DNA from: Flammulina velutipes
Lineage: Eukaryota > Basidiomycota > Agaricomycetes > Agaricales > Physalacriaceae
Assembly (NCBI GenBank): GCA_011800155.1
Contig: CM022373.1
Coordinates: forward strand, 1,054,001-1,118,000
Length of the DNA: 64,000 nucleotides
Direction: 5' to 3'
Shown here: piece after piece, positions 25,762 through 36,978 of the stretch
How positions within the stretch are numbered: position 1 is the stretch's first letter
Layout: the number at the start of each line of letters is the position of its first letter
Translations under genes and position numbers: made by a program
Notes under the pieces: model-generated
Database searches by the model: none
The model's input: the letters and a program-made list of their open reading frames with translations, nothing else
Told to the model about the DNA's origin: nothing

Positions 25762-26264
25762 TCACCAGTCTTTGCAACGGTCATGGTCAAGCATCACATG
25801 GGCGCTACGACTCGCTACCGATGTTTCCGTAACTTCAAACCAGGCGTCTCCAAATGTGTGTCCGTTGTCATCTTGTTGTGCTCACGCTCCGTCCGGCTCT
25901 GCCCCCCGTGTTGCAACCATGTCCTGTTCAATCGTTGAGCTACTGGTAACACGGAAATAAGACTCGACCTCATCGCAGGTAATCTTTACCTGTATTTCGT
26001 GAGCGGGTGTCCCTCCATTTGTCTCGTCCTCGGCCAAGGGAAAGCCCATTACACATCGATTCTATGTCGTTTCCGAGGCTCGACCGATATTCCAATCTCG
26101 CCGATGCTATCGCTGGCGGTGTGCGCCGCTTTATTCAATGCACTTCTAAGTTTTGTCAACTGTTCTATCGGAGGTTTGAGCTGCGAAACCCACAGTTCCT
26201 GCCTTTTGTGGCGGAGGACCAACTCACTTTCAATGTTTTCGCGCAGCTTATGCAGCTCCGAGCT
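25762..26264 (-). CDS. Tentative unrecognised gene, partial model
   Basis: On the minus strand an exon opens after an acceptor TAG at 26265-26267 with SSELHKLRENIESELVLRHK, a clear coiled-coil pattern, and runs to RKRHRID. A 65-nt intron (GTGTAA..ATACAG) then joins in phase to VKITCDEVESYFRVTSSSTI and on to RGAEPDGA. There a TGA is met in frame. A canonical donor GTGAGC at that point and an acceptor GTAG about 86 nt on would skip the stop and continue AHVMLDHDRCKDW, ending at TGA 25762-25764. If not spliced, the intervening bases also read coding-like (HTFGDAWFEVTETSVASRS), so the TGA could instead be a nonsense mutation. No start codon was identified, and the upstream end abuts the divergent M20D gene. 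Family unknown. Confidence 0.3.
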
Positions 26265-26441
26265 CTACGGAGACCGCATCTACCAAATGATACCCGACGG
26301 CTGATCAGAAGTGCAATCGTCTACAACCAATGAACCATCCCTTGTGGTGGTACCTTGCAGGTTGCCGGCCAACTGCCACCCAAGTATATAACCGGATAAC
26401 ATCAGGGCTAGCCAGTCACTTCCCTCTGCTCTTTCTCTCAT

Positions 26442-28671
26442 ATGTCTCCAGAAATTGGGTGCTTTGCTGGGTTCTTCAAGCGTTCTAAACATCACAGGGA
26501 TTCCCGAGGAACCAAACGCGGGGAGAAATCATCAGAGGTACGCTATTCATTCGCGTTGTTATTATTATTGACAGTTCGTAACCGCTCTTCATACAGCATT
26601 CAGAATGCAGCTCAACGTTGAATCTCTGCTGTGATTATTCATATGCAGGTGACGTCGAATCATGGAGCCTTGGCGACCCCCTTCCTCTCTATTCACCTTC
26701 GAACAACTCCGAAGTTGTCAACGTTGTCAACTCTACCGTTGATGGTCTTGGTGGGGAGCTTCGTGATATGAGCTGGGATATCCATGGTGCGAGTTTGTAC
26801 GCCGTCATCCAATGAGGATCTCCACTGACATGAAACGTCTAGATCATCCAGAAGTTGGATTCCAAGAGAAGTAGGCAATCTCGACTGTCGTTGCGAATCT
26901 TATCTTATTGACGCACAATTGCCTCCTCCAGATATGCTCATGACTTGTTGTCCACCTTCATGTCTCAACATGGTTTCGAAGTTACCACACATTACTTGGG
27001 CCTTGAAACTGCCTGGCGAGCTGAATATACCCACGGAAAGAACGGTAGGATTGTTGGAATCAATTCTGGTGCGTATGGTGCCGTTTAAGGTCAAACCGTC
27101 CTTCCTGACCCGATGATTAAGAAATGGACGCTCTGAGCGGTATCGGCCATGCTTGCGGGCACAACCTCATAGCTATAAGCGGATGTGGCGCGGCCTTGGC
27201 GCTCAAAGCCGCTTTGGTATCCACGAATACACCAGGAAAGATAATCCTTCTCGGAACACCTGGTATGGGATCCTTTCCCTCTGTCTATATACCCTAAATC
27301 CACTTTTCCAGCGGAAGAAGGAGGTGGAGGTAAGGTACTTCTGCTGGAACGCGGAGCTTACGAGGATATGGATATATGTCTGATGTTCGTCGACGTCCTC
27401 CCTACTGACGGGGTTATTGACTATGTGCAGGTGCCATCCAAGTCCTGGCCCTACACTAACTGCGGGAATTGGCTCGTCATTTTCCGTACAAACTGTTGAG
27501 GTCGAATATGTTGGTCACAGGTGAGAGGGAGTTTTAACGAGTCATTCTGCCTCAGATTGACCGGTGGTTCTTGTTCAGTGCACATGCCGCGGCGTCTCCA
27601 TGGTTCGTTCTTCTTCTCTGTGAATGGCTCTATTCTGAGCAATGATCCTGATAGGGAGGGCGTAAATGCGCTCGATGCAGCATTTTTGGCATATTCGAGC
27701 ATTTCTGTCCTTAGACAACAGATGAGGCCTGAATCTCGCGTGCACGGGATCATAGGCGGGAAGAACTGGGCACCGAACGGTTCGTGGCAACTCTAATCTT
27801 GATAGCCTTGGGGCGTTTGAAGGTTAAGCTTGCGCGTAAATCTAGTTATACCGGATAACGCAGTCTTATCGTGGATCGTCCGGGCACCTACGAACGAAGA
27901 GGCTGCGGACTTGATGAAGCGGGTAATGGCCTGTTTTGAGTATGTCCCCTCGTTCTTCCTATCCGTCGACTAAAGCGTAAGTAGAGCCGCATCGTTGGCC
28001 ACAGGATGCAAGATGACATCGAAGACAGGTGTTCCTTACTTCCAACTGATCCAGAACAACGTTTTAGGCAAGTGAATTGTTGTCTAGGATCGTCGACGAT
28101 GAAGGTTCTAATGTCATTTTGTTACCAGCGGAAGAGTTCGCCGAGGTTCTCGGGACCAACTACAATATGAAAACTTTTTTCCAACAGGATACCGCGGCGT
28201 CAACTGATTTCGTGAGCTCGTTTATTACTAATTCGTGTTAAGCATTTACTTACGTTGGTACCAGGGAAATGTGTCGTTTGGTCAGTATGACATGCATTCA
28301 AGTTCGTGCGTGCTGACGATCCCTTTTGAAAGTGTTACCATCGCTTCACCCTTCGTATGGTGGGCGCTCCCTAACTTCTGGCATTCTCCTTAACTGATAT
28401 CGAATTATAGCAATTCCAACGGAGCCCAATGGAGGGAACCATACCCCAGCATTCACCCGCTCAGCTCGAACTCAGGAAGCTCACGACGCGACCATGAAAA
28501 TAACCAAAGGCCTGGCATTGACAGGATTCCGAGCCATACAAGACGACGTGTTTTTCCAAAATGTAGGTGGCTTACCAAGTGGGTCTTGCCAGGGTTGATC
28601 GCATCTGCTAGGTTAAAGCCAGTTTCGAGAGCAATAAACCTCAAGCTCACGTTATGGCCTCTGTGAAATAG
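26442..28671 (+). CDS. M20D-type amidohydrolase/peptidase (PM20D2-like)
   Basis: Zinc-type amidohydrolase of the M20 family, probably cleaving a peptide or N-acyl amino acid. Sixteen exons were assembled: 26442-26537, 26597-26786, 26843-26870, 26932-27068, 27122-27262, 27312-27384, 27431-27520, 27579-27602, 27655-27779, 27846-27939, 27985-28067, 28129-28211, 28265-28280, 28333-28359, 28411-28562, 28612-28671. They total 1419 nt, a continuous frame of 472 residues, normal for the family. Motifs run in order: [20 protein letters not shown] (metal-binding region), [69 protein letters not shown] and a C-terminal [13 protein letters not shown]. Three exons are only 16, 24 and 27 nt. The intron at 28068-28128 is GC-AG; all others are GT-AG. 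No damage was seen. The start follows from the first in-frame ATG of exon 1. Confidence 0.85.
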
Positions 28672-29171
28672 CGTAATACCAGCTCGAAATGGGTCTGAAG
28701 GTTACGAGAATCGTGGAACCTTGCAATACTGGCGCTAGCAGGATGGGCGTCCGCGAAGATGATGATATGTTTTGGAGAGACCGTCCGATGGCATGATTGG
28801 TTCCAGGTCGAAGCGGCAATTGTGACTTACAGTGAACGAATCTTACAAGTAACAAAGAAGGCTAACGCGGTTTAGATACCATGTACTTTGAGAATACACA
28901 CAGTTCTCAGTTCTGAGAGTTTGAAACGTTAACGGTCCGGAGTCCGAGACGCGGGGTAGCCAAGTGATTTTCAAAAGTTTTCCTTCACCTTTCACCATCT
29001 CAGATGTACACGAGTGTATGGCCTTCTCTCTCGACGCATTCAACTTCATGGGCACTTGAATATCATTTTTACGCATGACTTGAGCGGGAACTATATTCCA
29101 TCGAAATATCACAGATGCACTATCACTATTCCTGATGGACTGGGCTTCAAGCCCTTTATATCTAGCCCACC
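28672..29171. other. Intergenic between M20D and CHAT genes
   Basis: About 500 bp, the 3' side of the M20D gene and promoter of the CHAT gene. Only short, unsupported open frames on both strands. Confidence 0.45.
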
Positions 29172-32100
29172 ATGGCTACCCAGTATATCACCTCTATTTT
29201 GGACCACTTCAACGAATATGCTACGGCCGAAAGTCATCCCGAGGAAGTTGACATTGGGCTCGCTTGTAAGTTTCCGTCGTTCGACAGAAGTTACCAAAAG
29301 TCCAACATAAACCTAACACTTGCTTCGTAGTTCTACGCGTACAATCAAAGAGCTCCGAAAGTAATAGGAATTTCGGACACCCTCTGGCCAGCGAAAAAAT
29401 TCGATTAGATATCTCACTCGACGGTGTCACCTCGCTCGAAACGCCATTCTTTACGCCAAACGGACAAGGGGCTGTCTCTTTGAAGGGGGTTGTTCTCAGA
29501 CTGTACGTCCAACATAGGGATGATGATTGGTGTTTATTGATTTTCTACAGTTCAGGCTCTACTGAATTGGTGGTCGTCGATATGTACGGAGAACACAAGA
29601 AGCTCGGATCTATTTTCCTGGACGTGGCAGAACTTTTTGAGCAGTATGGCGAATCGTTCAAACTTTGTGAGTGTATTGCGATGGATAGAGGTCATTTCGC
29701 TCACCATCTTCTTTAGCGTCAACGCACTCGGTGTTGTCTGATGAGAGCGACGATCCTGGCATGGAGCTCGTGTTGTTGACTATCCCTACCAATGGTACGG
29801 TCAAGCAAAACCATCGTCTTGTCTTGTTTATCCTTAAATGCACTATAGGGAGACGACATCTGGAGCAAGATCTCGAGCGTTACAAACAGACCTACGCAAT
29901 GGTTGAAAGCAGGCCAGACGACTCGCTCTTGGAACTTCTAGTTCAGATGGCTCGTCCCCAGCCATTAGACTCTGGGAAATTGTTGATCTGGCACGACAGA
30001 GCATCCCGCGTCGCTGATCCCGGAGTCAAGATCCCACTCTTAGCCTTCCTATCACATTTCGTTCGTGTTCTCAATCCGGGAATGGGAGGTCTCGCAGTTC
30101 TTTGTTGGCACCTGGAGCGCGCGATGATAGAGACGCTCGCTTTTCTCGATTACATGGAATGCAAGAGGTTCGTGGACATTGCCATGAAGCTTTCAAGCGA
30201 TGACCCTGTCAAATATCCTCTCCTCTCTGCTTTGAGCAGGAGAATCTGGAGATTGCACAAAGAAACCAAGTGTGGCGACCTTCCCTCCTTGATCAATCTT
30301 CTTGAACAAGCCGAACAACTCGGTCATTCACGATCTGCCTCCCAATACAACGATCTACTTCCTGAAGTCTACCCAGAAATTGTTGACTTCTTGTCGGAAG
30401 CCCATGATTTCCAGTGTAGCCAATCCGGCCGGATCGAAGACGTGGATAGAGCTATAGCCACCTTCAACAGAGTACTCAATGCCCCCGCGCGCGCAATAAA
30501 CAAGACCAGGATTCTGCTGGTATTAGGACGCCGACTGCTTTTGCGAGCTGAAATGCTCAAAGAAGCCAAGGACTCCAAGAGCGCAGAAGAGGTCATCTAT
30601 GAAGCACGAGATAGGACAAGCCCAAACGATCCATTGCACCCTCTTGTCTCACTGCATTTGTTAATCCTACAGGGATACCATTGGTCGCTCCGTGGTGATT
30701 TGGATGTCCTGGACGAAGTAATCGCATCGCATCAAGCCATGCTCTTAGACGATCGCCTCGACTCCATTACCAGTGACTCCAGAGCCCTTGTCACATCCCA
30801 ACTAGCTGCATACCTGTACCAACGATTTACATCTCGTGACTATTCGACACCTGCAGATTTGGATCAATCCATTGCTCTTTTCGAGGGCTCCGGCAGTATC
30901 AAAGACCAGGATCATGGTTTCTTCTCGACTTTTGGCCTTGCTTTGTTGATGCGCTGTATCACAGGCCATGGCGAACGAGAGGATATCGACAAAGCTATCG
31001 GCATTTTGGATCGCGCTGCTTCAGTTGTTCCCGAAGACATATCCCATGGTGTTTTCACTAGGACTTCCCTAGCAATCGCACACTCGTTTAAATGCATCGC
31101 CGACCCACAGTGCACTGCAGACGCTCTGACTGCGATAGAAATGTTTTCGCGGATGGCTTCGTCCAAGACGGTATTGCCGTTGGAGCGATTACAGAGTGCG
31201 ATGTCATGGGACAACCTTGTTATCCGACACAGAGAACACCTTGCAGATGACATGTCCCACGACCACGTATCCAGTCGGATGTCTGCTTTGAAGATAGCAA
31301 TGGGTGTTTTGTCCAATGTTGTTTGGTTGGGCCTGCCCATCGATGGTCGGCGCTCTGTACTTGCCTCAGCCTTTTCGCCACAACATAAATGGGAGACCTC
31401 TGCAAACTCCTCAGAGGACAACAGTTCCATGTCTCTCAAGAACGTTCCGAGCTACGCCGCCGAATTCGCCTTGAACTGCGACGAAATCACAACTGCGGTA
31501 GAGTGGTTGGAACAAGGTCGGTCGGTCGTGTGGAATCAGCTTCTCCAATTGCGCACGCCATTCGACGCCCTAAAGACAGTTGATCCCACTCTGGCTACGC
31601 TTTTAACGGGATATGGTCGGCAACTTTCCCTTTCCGCTACACGAGATACATTCTCAGCGCCACTTGATGTCATGGGCCAGGATAAGGAGGCGATACTGGA
31701 GTTCGAAGCTCAAAACCATCGGAAGCTTGTACACGACTGGGAGGCAGGACTGGAGAGAGCACGCGCTATTCCAGGCTTCGAGCACTTTTTACTTCCGAAG
31801 ACACTATCCGAGCTTTCGTTGGCTGCCTCCAACGGACCTGTGGTCATTGTGAGCGTCGGAAATGTTCGCAGTGATGCGCTGGCTGTGCTTCCGGATGGTG
31901 GGGGAGATGTGATACACATCCCGCTTCCCCAGTTCACGACTAAGGACGCCCTGGAGATGCGTACCCTTCTGCGCTCGAGCACGGGTGGACGCCGTGTTCG
32001 AAAAGAGCATATAGATGGGCATCAACAGAGAGCTGGAGGCCCCGTCGGCTTCGACGAGCTAGACGAATTTGAAGAGGTGCTTTCCGACCTCTGGTATCAT

Positions 32101-32988
32101 GTTGTGAAGCCGATTCTCGATGGGATCGCCCTTGTTAGTATTCCTTCTCTGAGTATCAATATGCTCCTCACTAATTTTTTCCCAAAGTTTTTGCCAGATG
32201 AAGTCACGCAGCGGGTTCATTGGTGTCCCACAGGTGACCTGACCTTTCTACCTTTACACGCCGCTGGAGATTATTCGAAGACAGGCAAAGGCCACAGAGT
32301 CTTCGACTACGTGATCTCGTCTTATACACCATCTCTAGGAGCCATCATCCCTTCCAATCTTACTGCCGAGTCCACTGGAAAGACGGAAGGCAAACACCTA
32401 CTCGCCATCGCAATAACAGACACTCTACCCGGTACGAAGCGTGAAATATCCGCCATCGAGAAGTGTCTCAATGGTTCAAACATCAAGCTGGAAAAACTAG
32501 TGGATGGGGACGCTACGGCCGCCTCTGTCCTCGAAAGGATGAAGAATGCCAACTGGGTCCATTTCTGTTGCCACGGCACGCAAAACCTGGACTCCCCGAC
32601 GGAGAGCGCCCTTCTCTTGACGGGCGGGGAGCGCTTAATGCTCTCGGACATCATCCGTGTAGTGCTCCCCAAAGCCGAGCTCGCGTTCCTCTCTGCATGC
32701 CAGACGGCCACAGGCGATTCGGCGCTTCCTGCGGAGAGTCTGCATTTGGCGGCGGGGATGATGTTGGCTGGGTTTAAGAGTGTTGTTGCGACGATGTGGT
32801 CGATAAACGATCAAGACGCACCGAAGGTCGCCGAGGATGTCTATGGACGTCTTGTCGAACAGATGGGGGAAGGGCGAGAGCGATTTGACGCTGCCTCTGC
32901 GTTACACTTTGCGATTGAGATTTTGAGAAAGCAGGTTGGGGAGGACGATTATTTGTCGTGGATACCTTTCATTCACATCGGGTCATGA
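29172..32988 (+). CDS. CHAT-domain (caspase-like) protein with helical repeat region
   Basis: CHAT domains are caspase-fold cysteine peptidases (clan CD); in Agaricomycetes they occur in expanded families of unknown role. Four exons, 29172-29265, 29331-29502, 29551-29666 and 29717-32988, sum to 3654 nt, giving 1217 residues. The start CACCATGG is in ideal context. The N-terminal 130 residues resemble a C2-like beta domain (LRVQSKSSES, IRLDISLDGVTSLETPF, TELVVVDMYGEHKKLGSIFL). A long helical, TPR-like middle follows (ALSRRIWRLHKETK, DVDRAIATFNRVLNA, DIDKAIGILDRAAS). The C-terminal CHAT domain has the catalytic His in NWVHFCCHGTQN (about residue 1080) and Cys in AFLSACQTATGD (about residue 1122), and ends WIPFIHIGS. 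Both catalytic residues are intact. No NB-ARC or NACHT domain is fused, so any signalling role is inference. Confidence 0.85.
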
Positions 32989-33305
32989 GGACGGCTATTT
33001 TACTTATCATCCAGTCTATACTTCCCTTCAGAATATCCATGGTAAAGCATAAATTGAAATGGGAAGAAGATTCAATATGTACACCAGCAAGAGCACGAAG
33101 TCTCATCCATGCTACGCAGCCCATTTTTGATAGACAGACTACATATAATATACAGAAAAACAAGACAGATAGAGGTCAATACACTTCCGATTCCGAAGCC
33201 AGCGTGAGTGAGTGTTAGTTACGAGAAATGCGTGTAAGAGGTAGATGGATGGGAAAAGTAAAATGCGAGTAGATGACGAATGCAGTAGTAGGATTGTGGG
33301 AGTGT
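32989..33305. other. Convergent intergenic spacer
   Basis: About 317 bp between the 3' ends of the CHAT gene (+) and RING-H2 gene (-). AT-richer, consistent with two overlapping 3' untranslated regions. No gene seen. Confidence 0.45.
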
Positions 33306-36300
33306 CTAGAAGTAGAATGCGGGGTCTCTGTCTTGGTCCCCGTCTTGATCGCGGTCGCGGTCGCGTCGTGGTCTCGGGAAGGTCCTCAAGAAATTGGGAG
33401 GAGGGTCTCCAGCCCGTCGTGATCTAGACGTGGAACGGTTCGGAGGGTTGCCCCCAGAGCTGGGTACTACAGGATGCCGACAGACAGGGCACGTACTCGC
33501 GCTCTTCAACCATTGCTGTACATTTACTGTTAGTAATCACATAACCAGGGGAGAAGTGTTTGAAAAACTTGCCTCCAGGCACTCTTTATGTAGCCAATGA
33601 GGACAGTCATTCAGTTTTGTTACTGTATCAGTGAGCGCGTACTGCAATACTGGTAAGCTCCAATTCAGATATGAACAACACATGTTACGCACATCATCCA
33701 AGCAGATAGGACACCGTTTATCGCCCTCCAAAGTCTGCCACTCCTTGTAAAGCCCTGATTTCAACCCAGAAATGACGTCCACAGGCGTAGCCTTCGGAAC
33801 TGCATCTCCAAGTAGAGAGCTGAGCGAAAGCAAACTCTCATACGAGTCGTCAAAGTCCTCGTCGCGCTGTAAGTAAAATTCTGAGTAAACATCAAGAACC
33901 CTAGAGAAAAACGTACAATGAAGTCGCCCAATCGGAACCCACCAAGTCGTCTCCTCGCACGCATAGGTGCACCAAACGGTTCATATTCCCCAACAAACAA
34001 TGGCCTAAACCCAGATTCCCCATGTCTCGAATGCCGGGAGCCATTGCGTGATCCGTTCACGACACCACTTGCTGAAGATCGGAGAGGAGAGGTTCTCCGC
34101 CGAGGGACGAAGCGAGAAAGATAACGACTGTCACAATGAAAGTTAGATTGTCTTCCAGGAAATGTCGTGATCACATACCTTTCCAAGTCTCGACCTAGTT
34201 CTCGGTCCTCTATTCGTCCCCACTCTTCACGAACGCCACGCGTGGGCCTCTGCTCGTTCGACCGACGCAGTGTCTCTAAAGCATGATTGAGTCCTTCCTG
34301 TGGTGTGTATTCTGACCGGCTGGCGGTAATGGCAGCCTCATTCCGAAGGCGTGCGTTTCGACTGACCAACAACTGGTGAATATCGGCAGATCGCCTCGTT
34401 GCACCATCAGGTTCTTCCTCCGCCCCAAAACGATGAGAAAACACAGGGCGAGGTTCAACGCTGTCCGAGGGTGTTTGTGCTCGCGCTCGAGCCGAGGTGC
34501 TAGTATCCCGTCGCCTCAGTTCTTCCCTGTACGCACGGAACCGGTTGATATCTTCTTCGACGATTCGATTGTGCTCCCTCAGTGCTGATTGCTGCGAATG
34601 ATAGAGATAAGTATACCACTTGGGATTTTTAACCAGATACGTACCGAAGCATCCAAGCGAAGACCAAAATCGCCACGCTCTTCGAACGACAGCCGAGGAA
34701 GAGTGGGTGCGCGTGCTGCATCAGCAAGACGTTGTTCTCGCCTCTGTTCAGTCAGCCGCCTTTCCCTTCTCTGTGCGACCCACATCAAAGAATTGCGGAA
34801 AGGTCCTGGTTCATACATTTCGGGCGTAATCTGGGATAATGGAGGGGGATTTGATCGAACGGGGGAAGTCTCGACAGGCGATGGTGGTGTAGGAAGAGGC
34901 AGCCATGACATGTCAGATTGTGTCCTCTGATGTTCTGGACGTCCATTGTGGAGGTAATTAATATTATGTTCCGAAGACCTTGGTGTTTGAACTTGTTCCA
35001 GTTCATGGGGGATGAAGATAACACCGGGTCCCAGATCAGGAGGAGGTATCACTGGCGGTGAAGGGAACGACCGTCTAGCACTTGCTCGGGGAGGCTCGGA
35101 CTGTTCGCTCTGTGCCCCAGAAGAAGCAGACGGGTAACGAGATTCGACAATCGACTCGGTGGAACGACGGGTATGTTGATCCATATAATCAAACGAAAGG
35201 GCTTGATTATGACCGGGAGAAGGTGCGTGTGGAAAAGATGCGACGTCTTGACGCGAGGCGGCCACATAGCGAAGCCTGTCGAAACTACTCTGTTCCAAGT
35301 CTGCTCGCAGTTGAGCGGCACGTTCTGATGCAAAAGAAGGGTGCCGGTGGAGGACAGTGTCAGTTCTGTCAAAAGATTCGGGCCAGGGATCATTTCTGGA
35401 TAGACGCTCATAAGGCAGTGGTGGCAGGTGAGGGATGGGATCATCGTCCTCGGAGTCCAAAGCGAATTCTGTCTCGAGACGGGTCATGATTTCAGCTCGA
35501 CGCCTAGCTTCAGCAGACCGCTCGGCCAAGCTGTTGACGGAAGTATATCTCCTGGAAGTGGGACGGGGGCGACTTGATGATCGCAAAGTAGGGTTAGGCC
35601 TGTTGGTTTCTACAGTACATGTAAGTAAGTATAGAAGGACGGGAATGAATTATAAGGTGACATACGTTGCATGGACATTTGATAGATCCATTCAGAATCG
35701 GAAAGTTCGTTGCTATCATTAGGGTCTAACGGAGAGGTGGTTAAACGGAAATGGGAATCGAGGAGAGCAGGAAGACAAACCTTCCGAGTGATTGAACGAC
35801 TGTAGAGCTTCTGAGAGGTACCTAGAAGCCGTTCCAATGCCGTGTGGCAAAGGCAAGAAAGGAGTTGCGCTGGGTAGAGATGTGGACGGAGTGTATGGGT
35901 GGGGGTGCACGGGGTCGGGCCACTGAGTCTGGAAGGAAGAAGTCCGTTCGTCTGAATCATCTGAAGTCGACGGAGAGAGGTCGTCTATATCTCTGAGTAA
36001 CGGGGAAGACGGACGGAGGACGTCGAGACGTGGGGACCAAGACGCTGACGATAAGGGTTAGTGATGTCTGTTTCGGGGCGTTAAATGCACTCACAAGGAG
36101 ACTGATCCTGTGACATGTCGGCACTTTGGTCATTCAATATGTCGGCGAGGGTGAATAAAGGCTGGTGTGCCGAGGCCGGTTCGCTGCCTGAAAGTGGAGC
36201 GAGATAGTCGTAATCGGTTGCAGACGAAGCCTGGGATTGAGTGCTGGAGCCACGGGGAAAATGCGTACTCGAGCCCATTAAATCGCGAATGTCGAAGGAA

Positions 36301-36833
36301 GCAGACTCTTCAGCGTCGGGCACTGTGTCTTCGGACAGCGACAGCGGGGGAAGGACTGGGGGAGGAGTCTGGGATCTGGGCAGTGAAGGCGACCGCGACC
36401 TCAGTGCTGAGATATTCCGGTCGAATTCAGTGAAACGGGCAAAGGCAGCCTGGAAGCGATCGTCAGAGTCTGAGCGGTAGTCAGACATATCAATGTCCTG
36501 TATCACTGGCGTAGGGATTCGGGGTGGCGCAAGAAAGGTCGGCGACGGCGCTGCTGCAGCGCTGGACAGACTGCTTCCGCCCGATGAGGTTGATAGCGCC
36601 GTTGAGCCCCGCGAGCTTGTCTCCTCAGAAAGACTGCTTGCACTTCTTGCTCGTTTGCTGCGATCTCTTCTCTCTCCGTTTGTTGTACTTCCCGCCGCAA
36701 CAGGCTCACCACCAGTGGTGGGACTGTCTAGGTCGAAGCCGAATTCCTCAAAAGACCGTTTGAACGACGTCGAGTTGGCTGGAATTGAGAGCTGCAGCTG
36801 CGGTGGGCACGTCGACGACGACGGCGACGACAT
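33306..36833 (-). CDS. RING-H2 zinc finger protein, probable E3 ubiquitin ligase
   Basis: Large low-complexity protein with a C-terminal RING-H2 finger. The start MSSPSSSTCPPQLQLSIPAN was chosen as the Met closest to conserved-looking sequence; an upstream in-frame Met at 36917 would overlap the short divergent promoter. The body is rich in Ser, Pro, Arg and Glu with SP/TP sites (SFEEFGFDLDSPTTGGEPVA, SSSRPRPTSRRYTSVNSLAE). Near the end: GDKRCPICLDD, then after an intron LNDCPHWLHKECLEAWLKSA and STCPVCRHPV, giving C-x2-C, C-x-H-x2-H-x2-C and C-P-x-C. The tail is an Arg/Asp repeat (RPRRDRDRDQDGDQDRD) ending PAFYF. The gene has about six introns. It is divergent from the J-protein gene with 145 bp between start codons. 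Targets are unknown. Confidence 0.78.
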
Positions 36834-36978
36834 GGCAAAGGACAGGCCGTTCAGAGGTGGTGGTCGCCAGATGAAGGGTGTGACATGCGTGACACTCCTA
36901 CCTTTATCTGTCACCACTTTCCTGTGCTGTTCATTGTCCTTGACGGATTATCCGCATCTAACGACTCGTCTGCAACGG
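36834..36978. promoter_or_regulatory. 145-bp shared divergent promoter
   Basis: The start codons of the RING-H2 gene (-, 36833) and the DnaJ-X gene (+, 36979) are 145 bp apart, so both transcripts must start within or upstream of this short interval. No specific binding site could be assigned with confidence. Confidence 0.5.

Noticed and set aside
29846..29866. CACTATAGGGAGA, identical to the end of a phage T7 promoter
   Set aside because: It lies within the clean coding frame of the CHAT gene and lacks the upstream half of the promoter. A 13-base chance match is expected in this much DNA.
31710..31982. Minus-strand open frames within the CHAT gene
   Set aside because: Antisense shadows of a long exon; no splice or family support.
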